Source: Microcella alkaliphila (GTDB lineage: Bacteria > Actinomycetota > Actinomycetes > Actinomycetales > Microbacteriaceae). From it: a stretch of 64,000 bases of DNA. The DNA lies in assembly GCF_004216855.1 (NCBI RefSeq), contig NZ_SGXT01000017.1, positions 172,169 to 236,168 of the forward strand, read 5' to 3'. Each line of letters opens with the position of its first letter. Position 1 is the stretch's first letter. Made by a program: the position numbers and the translations under genes. The notes below the pieces were generated by a model that did not search any database, was not told where the DNA came from, and saw only the letters and a program-made list of their open reading frames with translations. This document shows, one piece after another, positions 44,864-53,496 of the stretch.

Positions 44864-44890
44864 GCAACGCGGCAACGCGGCAACGCGGCA
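44864..44890 (+). repeat. 8-bp tandem repeat, unit GCAACGCG
   Basis: Three perfect units and a partial fourth. Lies between the two dyads at 44756 and 44918. Confidence 0.85.
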
Positions 44891-44917
44891 GCGGAGAGGC
44901 TTTTCGGACGGGACATG

Positions 44918-44940
44918 CTGTGTGCCGTGAAAGGCACATT
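44918..44940 (+). repeat. GTGCC-N6-GGCAC dyad, direct copy (right)
   Basis: TGTGCC GTGAAA GGCACA core at 44921-44938. Resembles the 34415-34430 copy (GTGCC GTGAGC GGCAC) as well as the left copy here. The gap 44663-45135 holds no gene. Confidence 0.78.
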
Positions 44941-44984
44941 CGCCGTGCGTCAACACTCTCCCAGCGCGGCCACCTTCTCCCGGG

Positions 44985-45030
44985 TGAGAGGTTCCTCATC
45001 TGGGCCGGCCCCAACATGAGAGGCCCCTCA
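44985..45030 (+). promoter_or_regulatory. Two TGAGAGG-NN-CCTCA-type dyads upstream of the Ser/Pro-rich gene
   Basis: TGAGAGGTTCCTCA (44985-44998) and TGAGAGGCCCCTCA (45017-45030) begin 32 bp apart, about three helical turns, on the same face of DNA. They lie ~105-150 bp before the ATG at 45136 and look like a paired operator. No regulator can be assigned. Confidence 0.45.
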
Positions 45031-45135
45031 CGCACACCTCCTTGTCGTCTCATGCACGGCGCCGAGAGTTATCTCATCGTGAACGACCGCTCGGGTCGGT
45101 CGCTCGAGAAGCAAGAACATTCAAGGAGTCAGATC

Positions 45136-45561
45136 ATGGCAACGAACCTCAGCCACAAGAACTGGATCGCCATCGGTGCAGCCAGCGCCCTCAGCCTCGG
45201 CGTGATGGCCGGCGGCGCGGTCACCGCGGCCAACGCGATGCCCCTGTTCACCAGCGACGGCGACCGCACCGGCGCCACCTCGGCCGACGTGAATGGCACC
45301 GGCGGCGCCGATGTCACCTTCCGCGTGTCGAGCGACAGCATCGTGAGCCCCTCGCCCACCTCGCCGGTCTCGGTCAACTCGCCGAACACGGTGTCGCCGA
45401 TCAGCCCGGTCTCGGCGCAGTCGCCGATCTCGCCCGTGAGCGTTGACGTTGACTCCCCGCCGAGCCCGGTGTCGCTGCCGTCGCCGCCCAGCGCTCCGTC
45501 GCCCGCGAGCATCGCCTCGCCCGCCAGCTGGTCGCCGCCGAGCGTCGACTCGGTCGACTAG
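45136..45561 (+). CDS. Secreted Ser/Pro-rich repeat protein, unknown function
   Basis: 141 residues from ATG 45136 with AAGGAG 7 nt upstream. Signal peptide MATNLSHKNWIAIGAASALS then LGVMAGGAVTAANAM, cleavage near AANA-M. A short Thr/Gly segment (DRTGATSADVNGTGGADVTF) leads to ~75 residues dominated by SPV/SPI/SPxS units (SPTSPVSVNSP, SPISPVSAQSPISPVSV, SPPSPVSLPSPPSAPSP). No sortase motif, no membrane anchor, no Cys. The Ser/Pro/Val repeats could be O-mannosylated or act as an extended wall spacer (inference). A strong terminator follows, so it is probably a well-expressed single gene. Confidence 0.72.
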   Translation: MATNLSHKNWIAIGAASALSLGVMAGGAVTAANAMPLFTSDGDRTGATSADVNGTGGADVTFRVSSDSIVSPSPTSPVSVNSPNTVSPISPVSAQSPISPVSVDVDSPPSPVSLPSPPSAPSPASIASPASWSPPSVDSVD

Positions 45562-45605
45562 CCGCAGCTGTCGACCGCCGCGTCGTCGGGGGACGGCGCG
45601 TCTTC

Positions 45606-45647
45606 ACCCCGGTTCCGCCGATATTCGGGCGGTGGAACCGGGGTTTT
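45606..45647 (+). terminator. Rho-independent terminator after the Ser/Pro-rich gene
   Basis: ACCCCGGTTCCGCC pairs with GGTGGAACCGGGGT around a short loop and is followed by TTTT. The most classical intrinsic terminator in the window. Confidence 0.88.
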
Positions 45648-45680
45648 CACGTGCGCCCCGCTGTGCGGCATACTCGCCGA

Positions 45681-46604
45681 GTGAGCCCCGCCGCCCCACC
45701 GCGCGTCCCCGCCACCGCGCTTGCCGTCGGGGCCATCGTCTCGGTCCAATTCGGTAACGCGATCGCTGGCAGCACCTTCAGCGAGGTGGGCAGTCTCGGG
45801 GCCGCGACGTTGCGGCTCGTCTTCGCCGCGATCATCCTCATGGCCGTGATTCGGCCGCAGGTCCGCGGCTGGTCGCGGCGCACCTGGGGCGGGGTGGTCC
45901 TGCTCGGACTCGGTCTCGGCGGCATGAACTCCCTCATGTACCTGTCGATCGACCGCATCCCGATCGGCATCGCCGTCACCGTCGAACTGCTCGGCCCGTT
46001 GGCCGTCGCCGTCGCCGGCACGCGCCGAGCACGTGACCTCGTGTGGGTCGCGCTCGCCGCGCTGGGCGTCGTCATGCTCGGCTTCGACCCCGACGCGACG
46101 CTCGCCGTCGACGGCATCGTCTTTGCGGCGATCGCCGCCATCTTCTGGGCGCTCTACATCGTCTCGTCGTCGCGTCTCGGCAGCGTCGGACCGGGTCGTC
46201 ATCCGCCGCGCGGGGTCGACGCCCTCGCCGTCGCCATGGTCGTCGCGGCGCTCCTCGTCACGCCGTTCGGCGCCGCGCAGGCTACCAGCGCCATCGTCAG
46301 CAACCCGACCGTGATCGCCGTCTTTCTCGGCATCGCCGTCATGACCTCAGCCGTGCCCTACGCGCTCGAATTCGTCGCCTTGAAGACGATGTCGACCCGG
46401 GTCTTCGGCATCCTGTCGAGCCTTGCGCCCGCAGCGGCGGCCATCGCCGGCCTTCTCGTGCTCGGTCAGGTGCTGACCGTGCTACAGGTCGTCGCCGTCG
46501 GAGCAGTCATCGTCGCCAGTGTCGGCGCTGTCGCCGGCGCCCGACCGCCGCGCGGTGGTCCCGAGCCGCTCACCGAGCCGGGGGTCGTCCCCCCGCCCGG
46601 CTGA
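45681..46604 (+). CDS. EamA/RhtA-family drug/metabolite transporter
   Basis: 307 residues from GTG 45681 (an upstream GTG at 45651 is less likely because CATACT, a -10-like box, ends 6 nt before 45681). Ten hydrophobic segments in two EamA repeats: LAVGAIVSVQFGNAIAGSTFSEVGSLGAATLRLVFAAIIL...WGGVVLLGLGLGGMNSLMYLSIDRIPIGIAVTVELLGPLAVAV and FAAIAAIFWALYIVSSSR...AVPYALEFVALKTMSTRVFGILSSLAPAAAAIAGLLVLGQVL. RhtA-type exporters release amino acids or analogues such as homoserine/threonine. The 3' end overlaps psuK on the other strand by 35 bp. Confidence 0.87.
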   Translation: MSPAAPPRVPATALAVGAIVSVQFGNAIAGSTFSEVGSLGAATLRLVFAAIILMAVIRPQVRGWSRRTWGGVVLLGLGLGGMNSLMYLSIDRIPIGIAVTVELLGPLAVAVAGTRRARDLVWVALAALGVVMLGFDPDATLAVDGIVFAAIAAIFWALYIVSSSRLGSVGPGRHPPRGVDALAVAMVVAALLVTPFGAAQATSAIVSNPTVIAVFLGIAVMTSAVPYALEFVALKTMSTRVFGILSSLAPAAAAIAGLLVLGQVLTVLQVVAVGAVIVASVGAVAGARPPRGGPEPLTEPGVVPPPG

Positions 46605-47472
46605 CGGCGAGCGCTGCCGCGCGCATGCCCTGGGCGGCGGCGGCCCTCACGGCCTGACCGCTCGCGAGAGCCACCAGGACGCCAGCGCCGAACGCGTCCC
46701 CGGCTCCCGTCGAGTCGACGACGGGCACGGCATCGACGGCGAGCTCGTGCACGACGCCCGACTGTTTGGCGATGAGAACGCCGCGCGCACCGTCGGTGAG
46801 CATGACGAGCGGGGCGACGTCGAGCAGCACGACGGCAGCGTGCGCAGGCGGAGCATCCGGTTGCCCGATCAGCATCCGCGCCTCGGCGAGATTCGGCAGC
46901 AACAGATCGACGCCGGTCACCGCCTTCCGAAACTCCTGCGGCCCGTAGTCGGTGATGAAACCCACCGACCCGGGGTCGAGCGACACCGTCACCCCGTGCT
47001 CGCGGGCGCGCGCGATGAGACGTGCCACGTCGTCGGCCGTGAACGCGTTGACGAGCCCGTAGCCGGTCAGGTGCAGGATGCTCGCCGACGCCAACAACTC
47101 GTCCGTGACCGACGCAGGATCGAGCTCGTCGTTCGCGCCGCGGTCGGTGAGCATGGTGCGCTGCTCGCCCTCGGCGATGATCACGATCGTGCCGGTGCCG
47201 CGCGTCGTGGACTCGTGAAGGTGCGGCGTGACTCCCGCGTCGCGGAAGACGCGGCGGTGGTGGTCCGCGTCGCCGGCGCCCACGAGACCGACGAAGTCGA
47301 CGGGCGTACCGTGCCAGCCGATCCATGCTGCCGTGTTCGCCGCCGACCCCCCGGGCGTCGCGATGACCGTCGACGGGGTGTCGGTGTCGGCCCGCAGCGG
47401 CTGCGACGGCAGCACGACGATGTCGTTGATGACGTCGCCGACGACGAGGATGCGCGGGGCCGCGTCACTCAC
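46570..47472 (-). CDS. psuK: PfkB-family sugar kinase, probable pseudouridine kinase
   Basis: 300 residues. PfkB signatures: VVGDVINDIVVLP at the start, GGSAANTAAWIGWHG (about 41-55), and the anion-hole/catalytic Asp motif VDSTGAGDAFGAGVLVAL (about 248-265). Its ATG overlaps the psuG stop by 4 bp, so it most likely phosphorylates pseudouridine to the 5'-phosphate for PsuG. A ribokinase acting on another sugar is the alternative. The last 35 bp overlap the convergent EamA gene. Confidence 0.87.
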   Translation of the reverse strand: MSDAAPRILVVGDVINDIVVLPSQPLRADTDTPSTVIATPGGSAANTAAWIGWHGTPVDFVGLVGAGDADHHRRVFRDAGVTPHLHESTTRGTGTIVIIAEGEQRTMLTDRGANDELDPASVTDELLASASILHLTGYGLVNAFTADDVARLIARAREHGVTVSLDPGSVGFITDYGPQEFRKAVTGVDLLLPNLAEARMLIGQPDAPPAHAAVVLLDVAPLVMLTDGARGVLIAKQSGVVHELAVDAVPVVDSTGAGDAFGAGVLVALASGQAVRAAAAQGMRAAALAVSRAGGRPPAR

Positions 47473-48380
47473 ACGCGCCGCCCCGCCCAGGCGGTCGCGA
47501 TGCGCCCCGCGGTCGCCACGTTGTTGCGGGCGAGGTCGAGGTTGACCTCGAGGCTACGGCCGTGGGAGGCCTCGACGATGTAGCCGAGCAGGAACGGGGT
47601 GACGGCCTTGCCGCGCACGCCGGCGTCGTCGGCGGCGGCGAACGCCTGGGCGAGCACGCGGTCGTGCTCGGCCGGATCCCACTGCTGGTGGGCGGGAATC
47701 GGGTTGGCGACGACAATGCCCTGCCGGTGGCCGAGCGCGTCGTGCGCGGCCATGATCGCGGCGACGTCGTCGGGCGTCTCGACCGACCAGTCGAGCGTGT
47801 GCTCACTCTCGCGCAGCCAGAAGCTCGGAAAAACGGTCGTGCCCAAACCGACGACAGGGATCGAATACGTCTCGAGCCGCTCGAGCGTCGCCGCGATGTC
47901 GAGCACGCTCTTCACACCCGCAGAGACGACCGTGATGGGAGTCACGGCGAGGGTCGAGAGATCAGCCGACTCGTCGAAGCTCTCGCTCGCGCCGCGGTGC
48001 ACTCCCCCGAGGCCGCCCGTCGCAAAGACGCGGATACCAGCCTTCGCCGCGAGGTGGGCGGTCGCCGCGACGGTCGTCGCCCCGCTCGCACCGCGCGCGG
48101 CGAGGATCGGCAGGTCGCGAACGCTCGCCTTGGCAAGGTCTTCTTCGGCGATGCGGCGCACGCCGATGGCGTCGAGCCCGATCCGCGGAACCCCGTCGAG
48201 CACCGCGATCGTTGCCGGGGTCACATCCTGCTCCCGCAGGATCTCCTCGAACTCGATCGCCGCCTCGTGGTTACGGGGCCGCGGAAGGCCGTGGCTGATG
48301 ATGGTCGACTCGAGGGCGACGACGGGGCGCCCGGCGTCGAGCGCCTCGGTCACCTGGGGAGAAAGCTGCAGTGCGGTCAC
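47469..48380 (-). CDS. psuG: Pseudouridine-5'-phosphate glycosidase
   Basis: 303 residues; reversibly cleaves pseudouridine 5'-phosphate into uracil and ribose 5-phosphate. VVALESTIISHGLPRPRN (about 16-33, Glu and Lys region), TPATIAVLDG, KASVRDLP, GASGATTVAATAHLAAKAGIRVFATGGLGGVHRGA (about 98-132) and VCAGVKS-like VVSAGVKSVLDIAATLE are the family blocks. The uracil produced can be salvaged by the upp product elsewhere in the window. GTG start at 48380 with TAGGGT 6 nt upstream. Confidence 0.94.
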   Translation of the reverse strand: MTALQLSPQVTEALDAGRPVVALESTIISHGLPRPRNHEAAIEFEEILREQDVTPATIAVLDGVPRIGLDAIGVRRIAEEDLAKASVRDLPILAARGASGATTVAATAHLAAKAGIRVFATGGLGGVHRGASESFDESADLSTLAVTPITVVSAGVKSVLDIAATLERLETYSIPVVGLGTTVFPSFWLRESEHTLDWSVETPDDVAAIMAAHDALGHRQGIVVANPIPAHQQWDPAEHDRVLAQAFAAADDAGVRGKAVTPFLLGYIVEASHGRSLEVNLDLARNNVATAGRIATAWAGRRV

Positions 48381-48386
48381 GCGCCC

Positions 48387-48392
48387 ACCCTA
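48387..48392 (-). promoter_or_regulatory. -10 box TAGGGT for leaderless psuG
   Basis: Minus strand TAGGGT, GGGCGC, GTG 48380. Confidence 0.62.
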
Positions 48393-48462
48393 GCGGCGAC
48401 GAGGGGTGCGCTTAGCGGCGCGGTCACTCCCCAATGTCGGCGCAGCCGACCATGATTGAGAG

Positions 48463-51400
48463 GTGCTCGATACGAAGATTGCAGAGTTAGTTGCCGACTA
48501 CGGTGCCGAGGCGAAGGCGAAACTGGCGGGCACGGGCGAGCCCGAAGAGGCGCTGCGGGTGCCGATTGAGCACCTCATCACGGCCATCGGCGACTTCATC
48601 GGCAAGAAGACGATCCTCGATGGCGAGGCGCACCTCGCCGAGCTGAGCTCGCGCCCCGACTTCGCCGTGCGGGTGAAGGGCGCAGTCGTCGGCTATATCG
48701 AGGTGAAGAAGGCAGGCCTTTCTCTCGACCCCGGCACCTTCAGCGGGCACAATCGCGACCAGTGGAACCGCCTGAAAGACCTTCCGAACCTCGTCTATAC
48801 GAATGGCACCGAGTGGCGGCTCTACCGGGGTGACGCCCAACCCGCGCTTGTGGCACAACTGACGGGCGGGCCGCTCGACGTGGCCGGCGCGGGCTTGAGC
48901 CCCGACTCCGCGTTCGCGGCACTCGTCACCGACTTTCTGAATTGGCACCCGGTGCCGATCAAGACGGTGCCCAAGCTCGTCGCCACGGTGGCCCCGATCA
49001 CGCGGATGCTGCGCACGAAAGTGATCGAACAGCTCGCCTACGAGACCGCGTTGGTGAAGGCGGGTGCGCCCGCGCACGAACAACTGTTCCTCGGCCTGGC
49101 GAACGACTGGCGCAAGCTCCTGTTTCCTGACGCGAGTGACGAGGTCTTCGCTGACGGCTACGCCCAGACGGTGACCTTCGCGCTGCTGCTCGCTCGCACC
49201 GAGAAGATCGACCTCGAGTCGACAACTCTTTACCAGATCGGTCAGCAGTTGGGCGCTGACCACTCGCTCATGGGCAAGGCGCTGCAGTTGCTCACGAACG
49301 ATGTGAAGGGTGACTTCGTTCCGACGATCGACCTGCTGCAGCGCGTCGTCGGCGCCGTGCAATGGGATGCCGTGCGCAAGAGCAAAGACACTTACCTGCA
49401 CCTCTACGAGAACTTTCTCGCCGAGTACGACCCCGAGCTGCGCAAGGCCACCGGCACGTACTACACCCCGCACGAGGTGGTCGATCAGATGGTGCGCCTG
49501 GCCGAAGAAGCGCTCGTCACCAAGCTCGGAAAGCCCAAGGGTTTTCTCGACCACAGCGTGACGACGATCGATCCCGCGATGGGCACTGGCACCTTCTTGC
49601 ACTCGATCATCGAGCACGTCGCCGAGAAGGTCGAGCACACCGAGGGTCCGGGAGCCGTGCCCGGAACGATCACCGAACTCGCGTCGCGCCTCATCGGCTT
49701 CGAGCTGCAGCTCGGCTCGTACACGGTCGCCGAGCTGCGTACCACCGACCTTCTGCGTAGCTATCAGGCGAACCCGCCTAAGGGCGGCATGCAGATGTTC
49801 GTCGCCGACACCCTCTCCGACCCCAACGCGGAGCAAGCGGAGCTGACGTCTTCCTTGATGGTGATCGCCGAGAGCAAGAAGATGGCGAACTCGGTGAAGC
49901 TACAAACCGACGTCACCGTCGTTATCGGAAACCCGCCCTACAAGGAGAAAGCAAAGGGTCTCGGCGGCTGGATCGAGAATGGTCCCCTCGCGACTGCGCA
50001 GGATGGTGTTCCGCTCAACGACTTCCGAGCCGAAGGGTACTCCTCGAGTCACGAGAAGAACCTTCGCAACCTCTACACCTACTTCTGGCGATGGGCGACC
50101 TGGAAAGTATGGGAGTCCGGTGCTATCGCGCAGGGTGTGGTGTGCTTTATCTCGCCAGCCTCATACTTGACTTCCAAGGGGTATGCAGGGATGCGGGAGT
50201 ACCTGCGTAGGAACTCGAGCTACGGCTGGGTCATCGACCTGACCCCAGAAGGTCAGACGCCCCCGGTCCCGACGAGGATCTTTCCCGGTGTACGTCAGCC
50301 GCTAGCGATCGGGATCTTCGTCCGACGCGCCGACGCCGACCAGTCGGCCCCTGCGGACATCAAGTACCGTGCGGTGACGGGCGGCCAAGCTGAGAAGTTC
50401 GAACAACTCGAGAATGCGAGCCTGAACGACCACGCGTGGCGCCGAGTTCGGACTGGCTGGAACGCGAACTTCACCCCCGCTCCCGAAAGCGGTTGGGACG
50501 ACTGGCCCGCGTCGGACGATCTGATGCCATGGTCGAGCATCGGGGTCGCGCCCAAGCGCACCTGGGTGTACGCGCCGAGTGTAGGGATCCTTGCGAAGAG
50601 GTGGTCCGATCTCGTGCTGGAGCCAGATCAATCAAAGAAACGGGCGCTTCTCAAGGCGTCATCTGTGGCGGCCTTGAACTCGATTCCCGTCTCGCTTCCA
50701 GGTGAAGATGTGACGGCGGTCCTAGGGCCGCTCGGCGCAGAAACCTCGGTCTCGCTGGCGGCATCACCAGTGCGAGTCGGGTACCGCGCTTTCGATCGCC
50801 AGCACTTGATCCCAGATAGGCGACTCATTGACGCGCCAATTCTCGACTTGTGGTTCGCGAGGCAACCAGAGCAGGTGTTCGTCGTCGAGCAGCACGCAAA
50901 GGCTCTTTCGCATGGCCCAGGCCTGGTGTTCTCAGGTTTGTTGCCGGACATGGATCATTTCAAGGGGAGCGAGGGTGGCCGCACTCTCCCGCTCCTGCAC
51001 CCCGACGGAACCCCGAACCTCGCGCCGGGGCTGTTGGAGGGGCTCGCGGTGGAGGCGAGCATCCAGGCCGATCATGAAGACCTGCTCGCCTACGTGGCCG
51101 GAGTCGTCGCGCATCCGGCGTTCACCGCCACCTTCGTCGATGAGTTGACCACGCCGGGTGTGCGGGTTCCGATCACGCGTGATGCCGCGCTGTGGCAGAA
51201 GGCCGTCGAGCTCGGACGCGAAGTGATCTGGCTGCACACCTACGCCGAGCGCTACATCGACCACGCCGCAGGGCGCGAAGCCGGCAACGTCCGCAGCAAC
51301 TGGCCACTCGACGCACAACCGCTATCGCTCGAAGCCGTCACTAGCATGCCGGTGAAGGTGCAGTATGACGAAGTGCGCGGGCAGGTCGTGTTCACCGACG

Positions 51401-51792
51401 ATGACGGGGGCCGTAACGGAGCATGGGGCCCAGTGTCGCGCGAAGTCTTCGACTACACCGTCGGCGGCATGAACGTCATCGGCAGCTGGTTCAAGTACCG
51501 CAAGAAGAACCCCGGCGGCAAGAAGACGAGCCCGCTCGACGACATCCACGTCGACGAGTGGCCGCACGAGTGGACACTCGAGTTCACCGAACTGCTGACG
51601 GTGCTCACGCGCCTGGTCAGCCTCGAACCCGCTCAAGCGGAATTGCTTGCGCAGATTCTCGGCGGAGCGTTGATCACCCGCGACGAACTTGCAGGGGCCG
51701 GGGTGAGGTGGCCCGAAACTCGTGACGACCGCAAGCCCCGACGCAAGGTCGCGGCCGACACGCTCGACATCTTCGGCGACGAGCCCGCCTAG
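48463..51792 (+). CDS. Single-chain restriction-modification enzyme (type IIG/ISP-like nuclease-N6-adenine methylase)
   Basis: 1109 residues. N-terminal PD-(D/E)xK nuclease: RPDFAVRVKGAVVGYIEVKK with PD at 65-66 and E-V-K at 80-82. Helical linker with KATGTYYTPHEVVDQMV (about 328-344), then the N6-methylase: motif I TIDPAMGTGTFLHS near 366-379 and motif IV VIGNPPY near 484-490. A C-terminal specificity (TRD) region begins near residue 620. No helicase motifs are seen, so it is shorter than true type ISP translocating enzymes (~1500+) and closer to type IIG, although annotation pipelines would call it ISP. Several central parts (50.0-50.95 kb) are less GC-rich than the flanks, suggesting transfer. 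GTG start; CATGAT ends 6 nt upstream. The DUF3800 gene follows after 18 bp. Confidence 0.9.
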   Translation: MLDTKIAELVADYGAEAKAKLAGTGEPEEALRVPIEHLITAIGDFIGKKTILDGEAHLAELSSRPDFAVRVKGAVVGYIEVKKAGLSLDPGTFSGHNRDQWNRLKDLPNLVYTNGTEWRLYRGDAQPALVAQLTGGPLDVAGAGLSPDSAFAALVTDFLNWHPVPIKTVPKLVATVAPITRMLRTKVIEQLAYETALVKAGAPAHEQLFLGLANDWRKLLFPDASDEVFADGYAQTVTFALLLARTEKIDLESTTLYQIGQQLGADHSLMGKALQLLTNDVKGDFVPTIDLLQRVVGAVQWDAVRKSKDTYLHLYENFLAEYDPELRKATGTYYTPHEVVDQMVRLAEEALVTKLGKPKGFLDHSVTTIDPAMGTGTFLHSIIEHVAEKVEHTEGPGAVPGTITELASRLIGFELQLGSYTVAELRTTDLLRSYQANPPKGGMQMFVADTLSDPNAEQAELTSSLMVIAESKKMANSVKLQTDVTVVIGNPPYKEKAKGLGGWIENGPLATAQDGVPLNDFRAEGYSSSHEKNLRNLYTYFWRWATWKVWESGAIAQGVVCFISPASYLTSKGYAGMREYLRRNSSYGWVIDLTPEGQTPPVPTRIFPGVRQPLAIGIFVRRADADQSAPADIKYRAVTGGQAEKFEQLENASLNDHAWRRVRTGWNANFTPAPESGWDDWPASDDLMPWSSIGVAPKRTWVYAPSVGILAKRWSDLVLEPDQSKKRALLKASSVAALNSIPVSLPGEDVTAVLGPLGAETSVSLAASPVRVGYRAFDRQHLIPDRRLIDAPILDLWFARQPEQVFVVEQHAKALSHGPGLVFSGLLPDMDHFKGSEGGRTLPLLHPDGTPNLAPGLLEGLAVEASIQADHEDLLAYVAGVVAHPAFTATFVDELTTPGVRVPITRDAALWQKAVELGREVIWLHTYAERYIDHAAGREAGNVRSNWPLDAQPLSLEAVTSMPVKVQYDEVRGQVVFTDDDGGRNGAWGPVSREVFDYTVGGMNVIGSWFKYRKKNPGGKKTSPLDDIHVDEWPHEWTLEFTELLTVLTRLVSLEPAQAELLAQILGGALITRDELAGAGVRWPETRDDRKPRRKVAADTLDIFGDEPA

Positions 51793-51810
51793 CGAGAGGG
51801 TTTACAAGCA

Positions 51811-52548
51811 ATGAGGCGCGGGGACTACATCGTTTACGTCGATGAAAGTGGAGATCACAACCTCGTCGACTTCGACCCGCAGTACCCCCGCTTCGTTCTC
51901 GCGTTCTGCATAGTCAAAATCGAGCACTACGTGGATCATGTCGTGCCATTCGTGCAACGGTTGAAGTTCGAGTTCTTTGGGCACGACATGGTGGTGCTCC
52001 ACGAGCGTGAAATACGTCAAAGAGCCCGCCCGTTCGACAACCTCATGAATGAAGCGATTCGTACAAAGTTCATGACTCGCATTGATGAACTGTTCAACTC
52101 ATCCCGGATCGATATCGTCGCCTCGGTCATTCGCAAGCCAGAATTTCGCGAGCGACGCGGCGCGCAGCTCAACCCCTACGAGGTAGCTCTGGAGTTCGGG
52201 CTCGAGCGGGTTTTCCTGCAGCTCCAGAAACGAGGACAGGTGGGCCGGAAGACGTTCGTTGTGTTCGAGGGCCGAGGCAGAACGGAGGATCGAGACCTAG
52301 AGTTGGCATTCCGCCGAATACTCGACACAACGACGATGCGCGGCATGGCCCAGACGCTCGAGTTCCTGTGCGTCGACAAAAAAACAAACAGCTCAGGCTT
52401 GCAGATCGCCGACCTCGTTGCCCGACCGATAGGCATCCATGACCTGCGACCGAGCCAATCGAATCACGCCTGGGACGTGATCGAGCCGAAGATCGTTCGG
52501 GGCCCGAACAATCGCGTGCGCGGATACGGTCTCAAGATCTACCCATAA
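51811..52548 (+). CDS. DUF3800 protein, probable partner of the restriction-modification gene
   Basis: 245 residues. It starts RRGDYIVYVDESGDHNLVDF: the YVDESG motif is diagnostic of DUF3800, predicted to adopt an RNase H-like fold. Other acidic residues in place are FVVFEGRGRTEDRDLE and, near the end, SSGLQIADLVARPIGIH (the QxADLVA segment). A nuclease activity is plausible but unproven. It lies 18 bp after the RM gene on the same strand and has lower GC than neighbours. DUF3800 genes are frequent in defence islands and phages. Confidence 0.88.
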   Translation: MRRGDYIVYVDESGDHNLVDFDPQYPRFVLAFCIVKIEHYVDHVVPFVQRLKFEFFGHDMVVLHEREIRQRARPFDNLMNEAIRTKFMTRIDELFNSSRIDIVASVIRKPEFRERRGAQLNPYEVALEFGLERVFLQLQKRGQVGRKTFVVFEGRGRTEDRDLELAFRRILDTTTMRGMAQTLEFLCVDKKTNSSGLQIADLVARPIGIHDLRPSQSNHAWDVIEPKIVRGPNNRVRGYGLKIYP

Positions 52549-52674
52549 GAGCGAAAAGCCCCCGGGAAACCCCAGGAGCTAGACGCCGACCGGGCACTCC
52601 CAGTCCACTTGCGACACATCATAGCCGGGTGGTCCGACTTGTCGCTAGAAGCGGACGGTCAGTCCGCCTAATGC

Positions 52675-53496
52675 TCAGCGGTGCGTGAACCGGGGCTCGC
52701 GCTTCTCGATGAAGGCGCGCATCCCCTCTTTCTGATCGTCGAGGGCGAAGGCCGCGTGGAAGGTGCGGCGCTCACGCGCGACCCCCTCCGCAAGCGTCGA
52801 CTCGAAGGCCGCATCAACCAGTTCGGTCGCCGCGTACAGCGCGGGCAGCGACTTCTCGGCGATGCCGTCGGCCATGGCGAGCACGTCGTCGAGCAGCGCG
52901 TCGGCGGCGACCACGCGCGCGACGAGGCCGGCGCTTTCGGCCTCCCGAGCATCCATCATGCGGCCGGTGAGAATCAGCTCCATGGCCTTCGCCTTGCCGA
53001 CGGCGCGCGTCAGCCGCTGGGTGCCGCCCATGCCAGGCACAACGCCCAGATTGATTTCGGGCTGGCCAAACTTCGCGGTGTCGGCCGCGATGATCACGTC
53101 ACACATCATCGCGAGCTCGCAGCCGCCGCCGAGGGCGAAGCCGTTGACGGCGGCGATCAGGGGCGTGCGGATGCGCGTGAGTGCGTCCCAGCCCGCAAAC
53201 AGATCGCGCCCGGTCGCCTCCGCGTAGCCGAGCTCGGCCATCTCCTTGATGTCGGCGCCGGCAGCGAACGCGCGGCCCGCGCCGGTGAGCACGATGGCGC
53301 CGATCGTGTCGTCGACGTCGAACCGTTCTGCGGCGGTGACGACCGCATCCATCGCCTGGTTGTTCAGGGCGTTGAGCGCCTGCGGGCGGTCAAGCACGAT
53401 GAGTCCGACGCGACCGCGGCGGCCGACCAGAACTCCGGCGGGTGCGTCGACGGCCTCGAAGCCGTCGGGCAGGGTGGTGGCGGGGGTGTCGGTCAC
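52675..53496 (-). CDS. Enoyl-CoA hydratase (crotonase family)
   Basis: 273 residues. Oxyanion hole [16 protein letters not shown] (about 73-88) and the two catalytic glutamates: E in [17 protein letters not shown] and E in [20 protein letters not shown] (about 141-160). It hydrates 2-enoyl-CoA in fatty-acid or amino-acid catabolism. The C-terminus REPRFTHR is the standard ending. ATG overlaps the stop of the hydroxyisobutyryl-CoA hydrolase-like gene by 4 bp. Pairing with that gene suggests valine or general branched-chain acyl-CoA breakdown. Confidence 0.92.
   Translation of the reverse strand: MTDTPATTLPDGFEAVDAPAGVLVGRRGRVGLIVLDRPQALNALNNQAMDAVVTAAERFDVDDTIGAIVLTGAGRAFAAGADIKEMAELGYAEATGRDLFAGWDALTRIRTPLIAAVNGFALGGGCELAMMCDVIIAADTAKFGQPEINLGVVPGMGGTQRLTRAVGKAKAMELILTGRMMDAREAESAGLVARVVAADALLDDVLAMADGIAEKSLPALYAATELVDAAFESTLAEGVARERRTFHAAFALDDQKEGMRAFIEKREPRFTHR

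Noticed and set aside
44864..44890. Short regular repeats as a possible CRISPR array
   Set aside because: The units are contiguous 8-mers with no unique spacers, so this is a simple tandem repeat.
48487..49836. 449-codon open frame on the minus strand
   Set aside because: Antisense of the restriction-modification gene, which has clear catalytic motifs on the plus strand.
52549..52674. Gap after the DUF3800 gene as a possible regulatory RNA
   Set aside because: Only a weak imperfect CCCCCGGG/CCCC-type pairing is present; not enough to claim a structured RNA.
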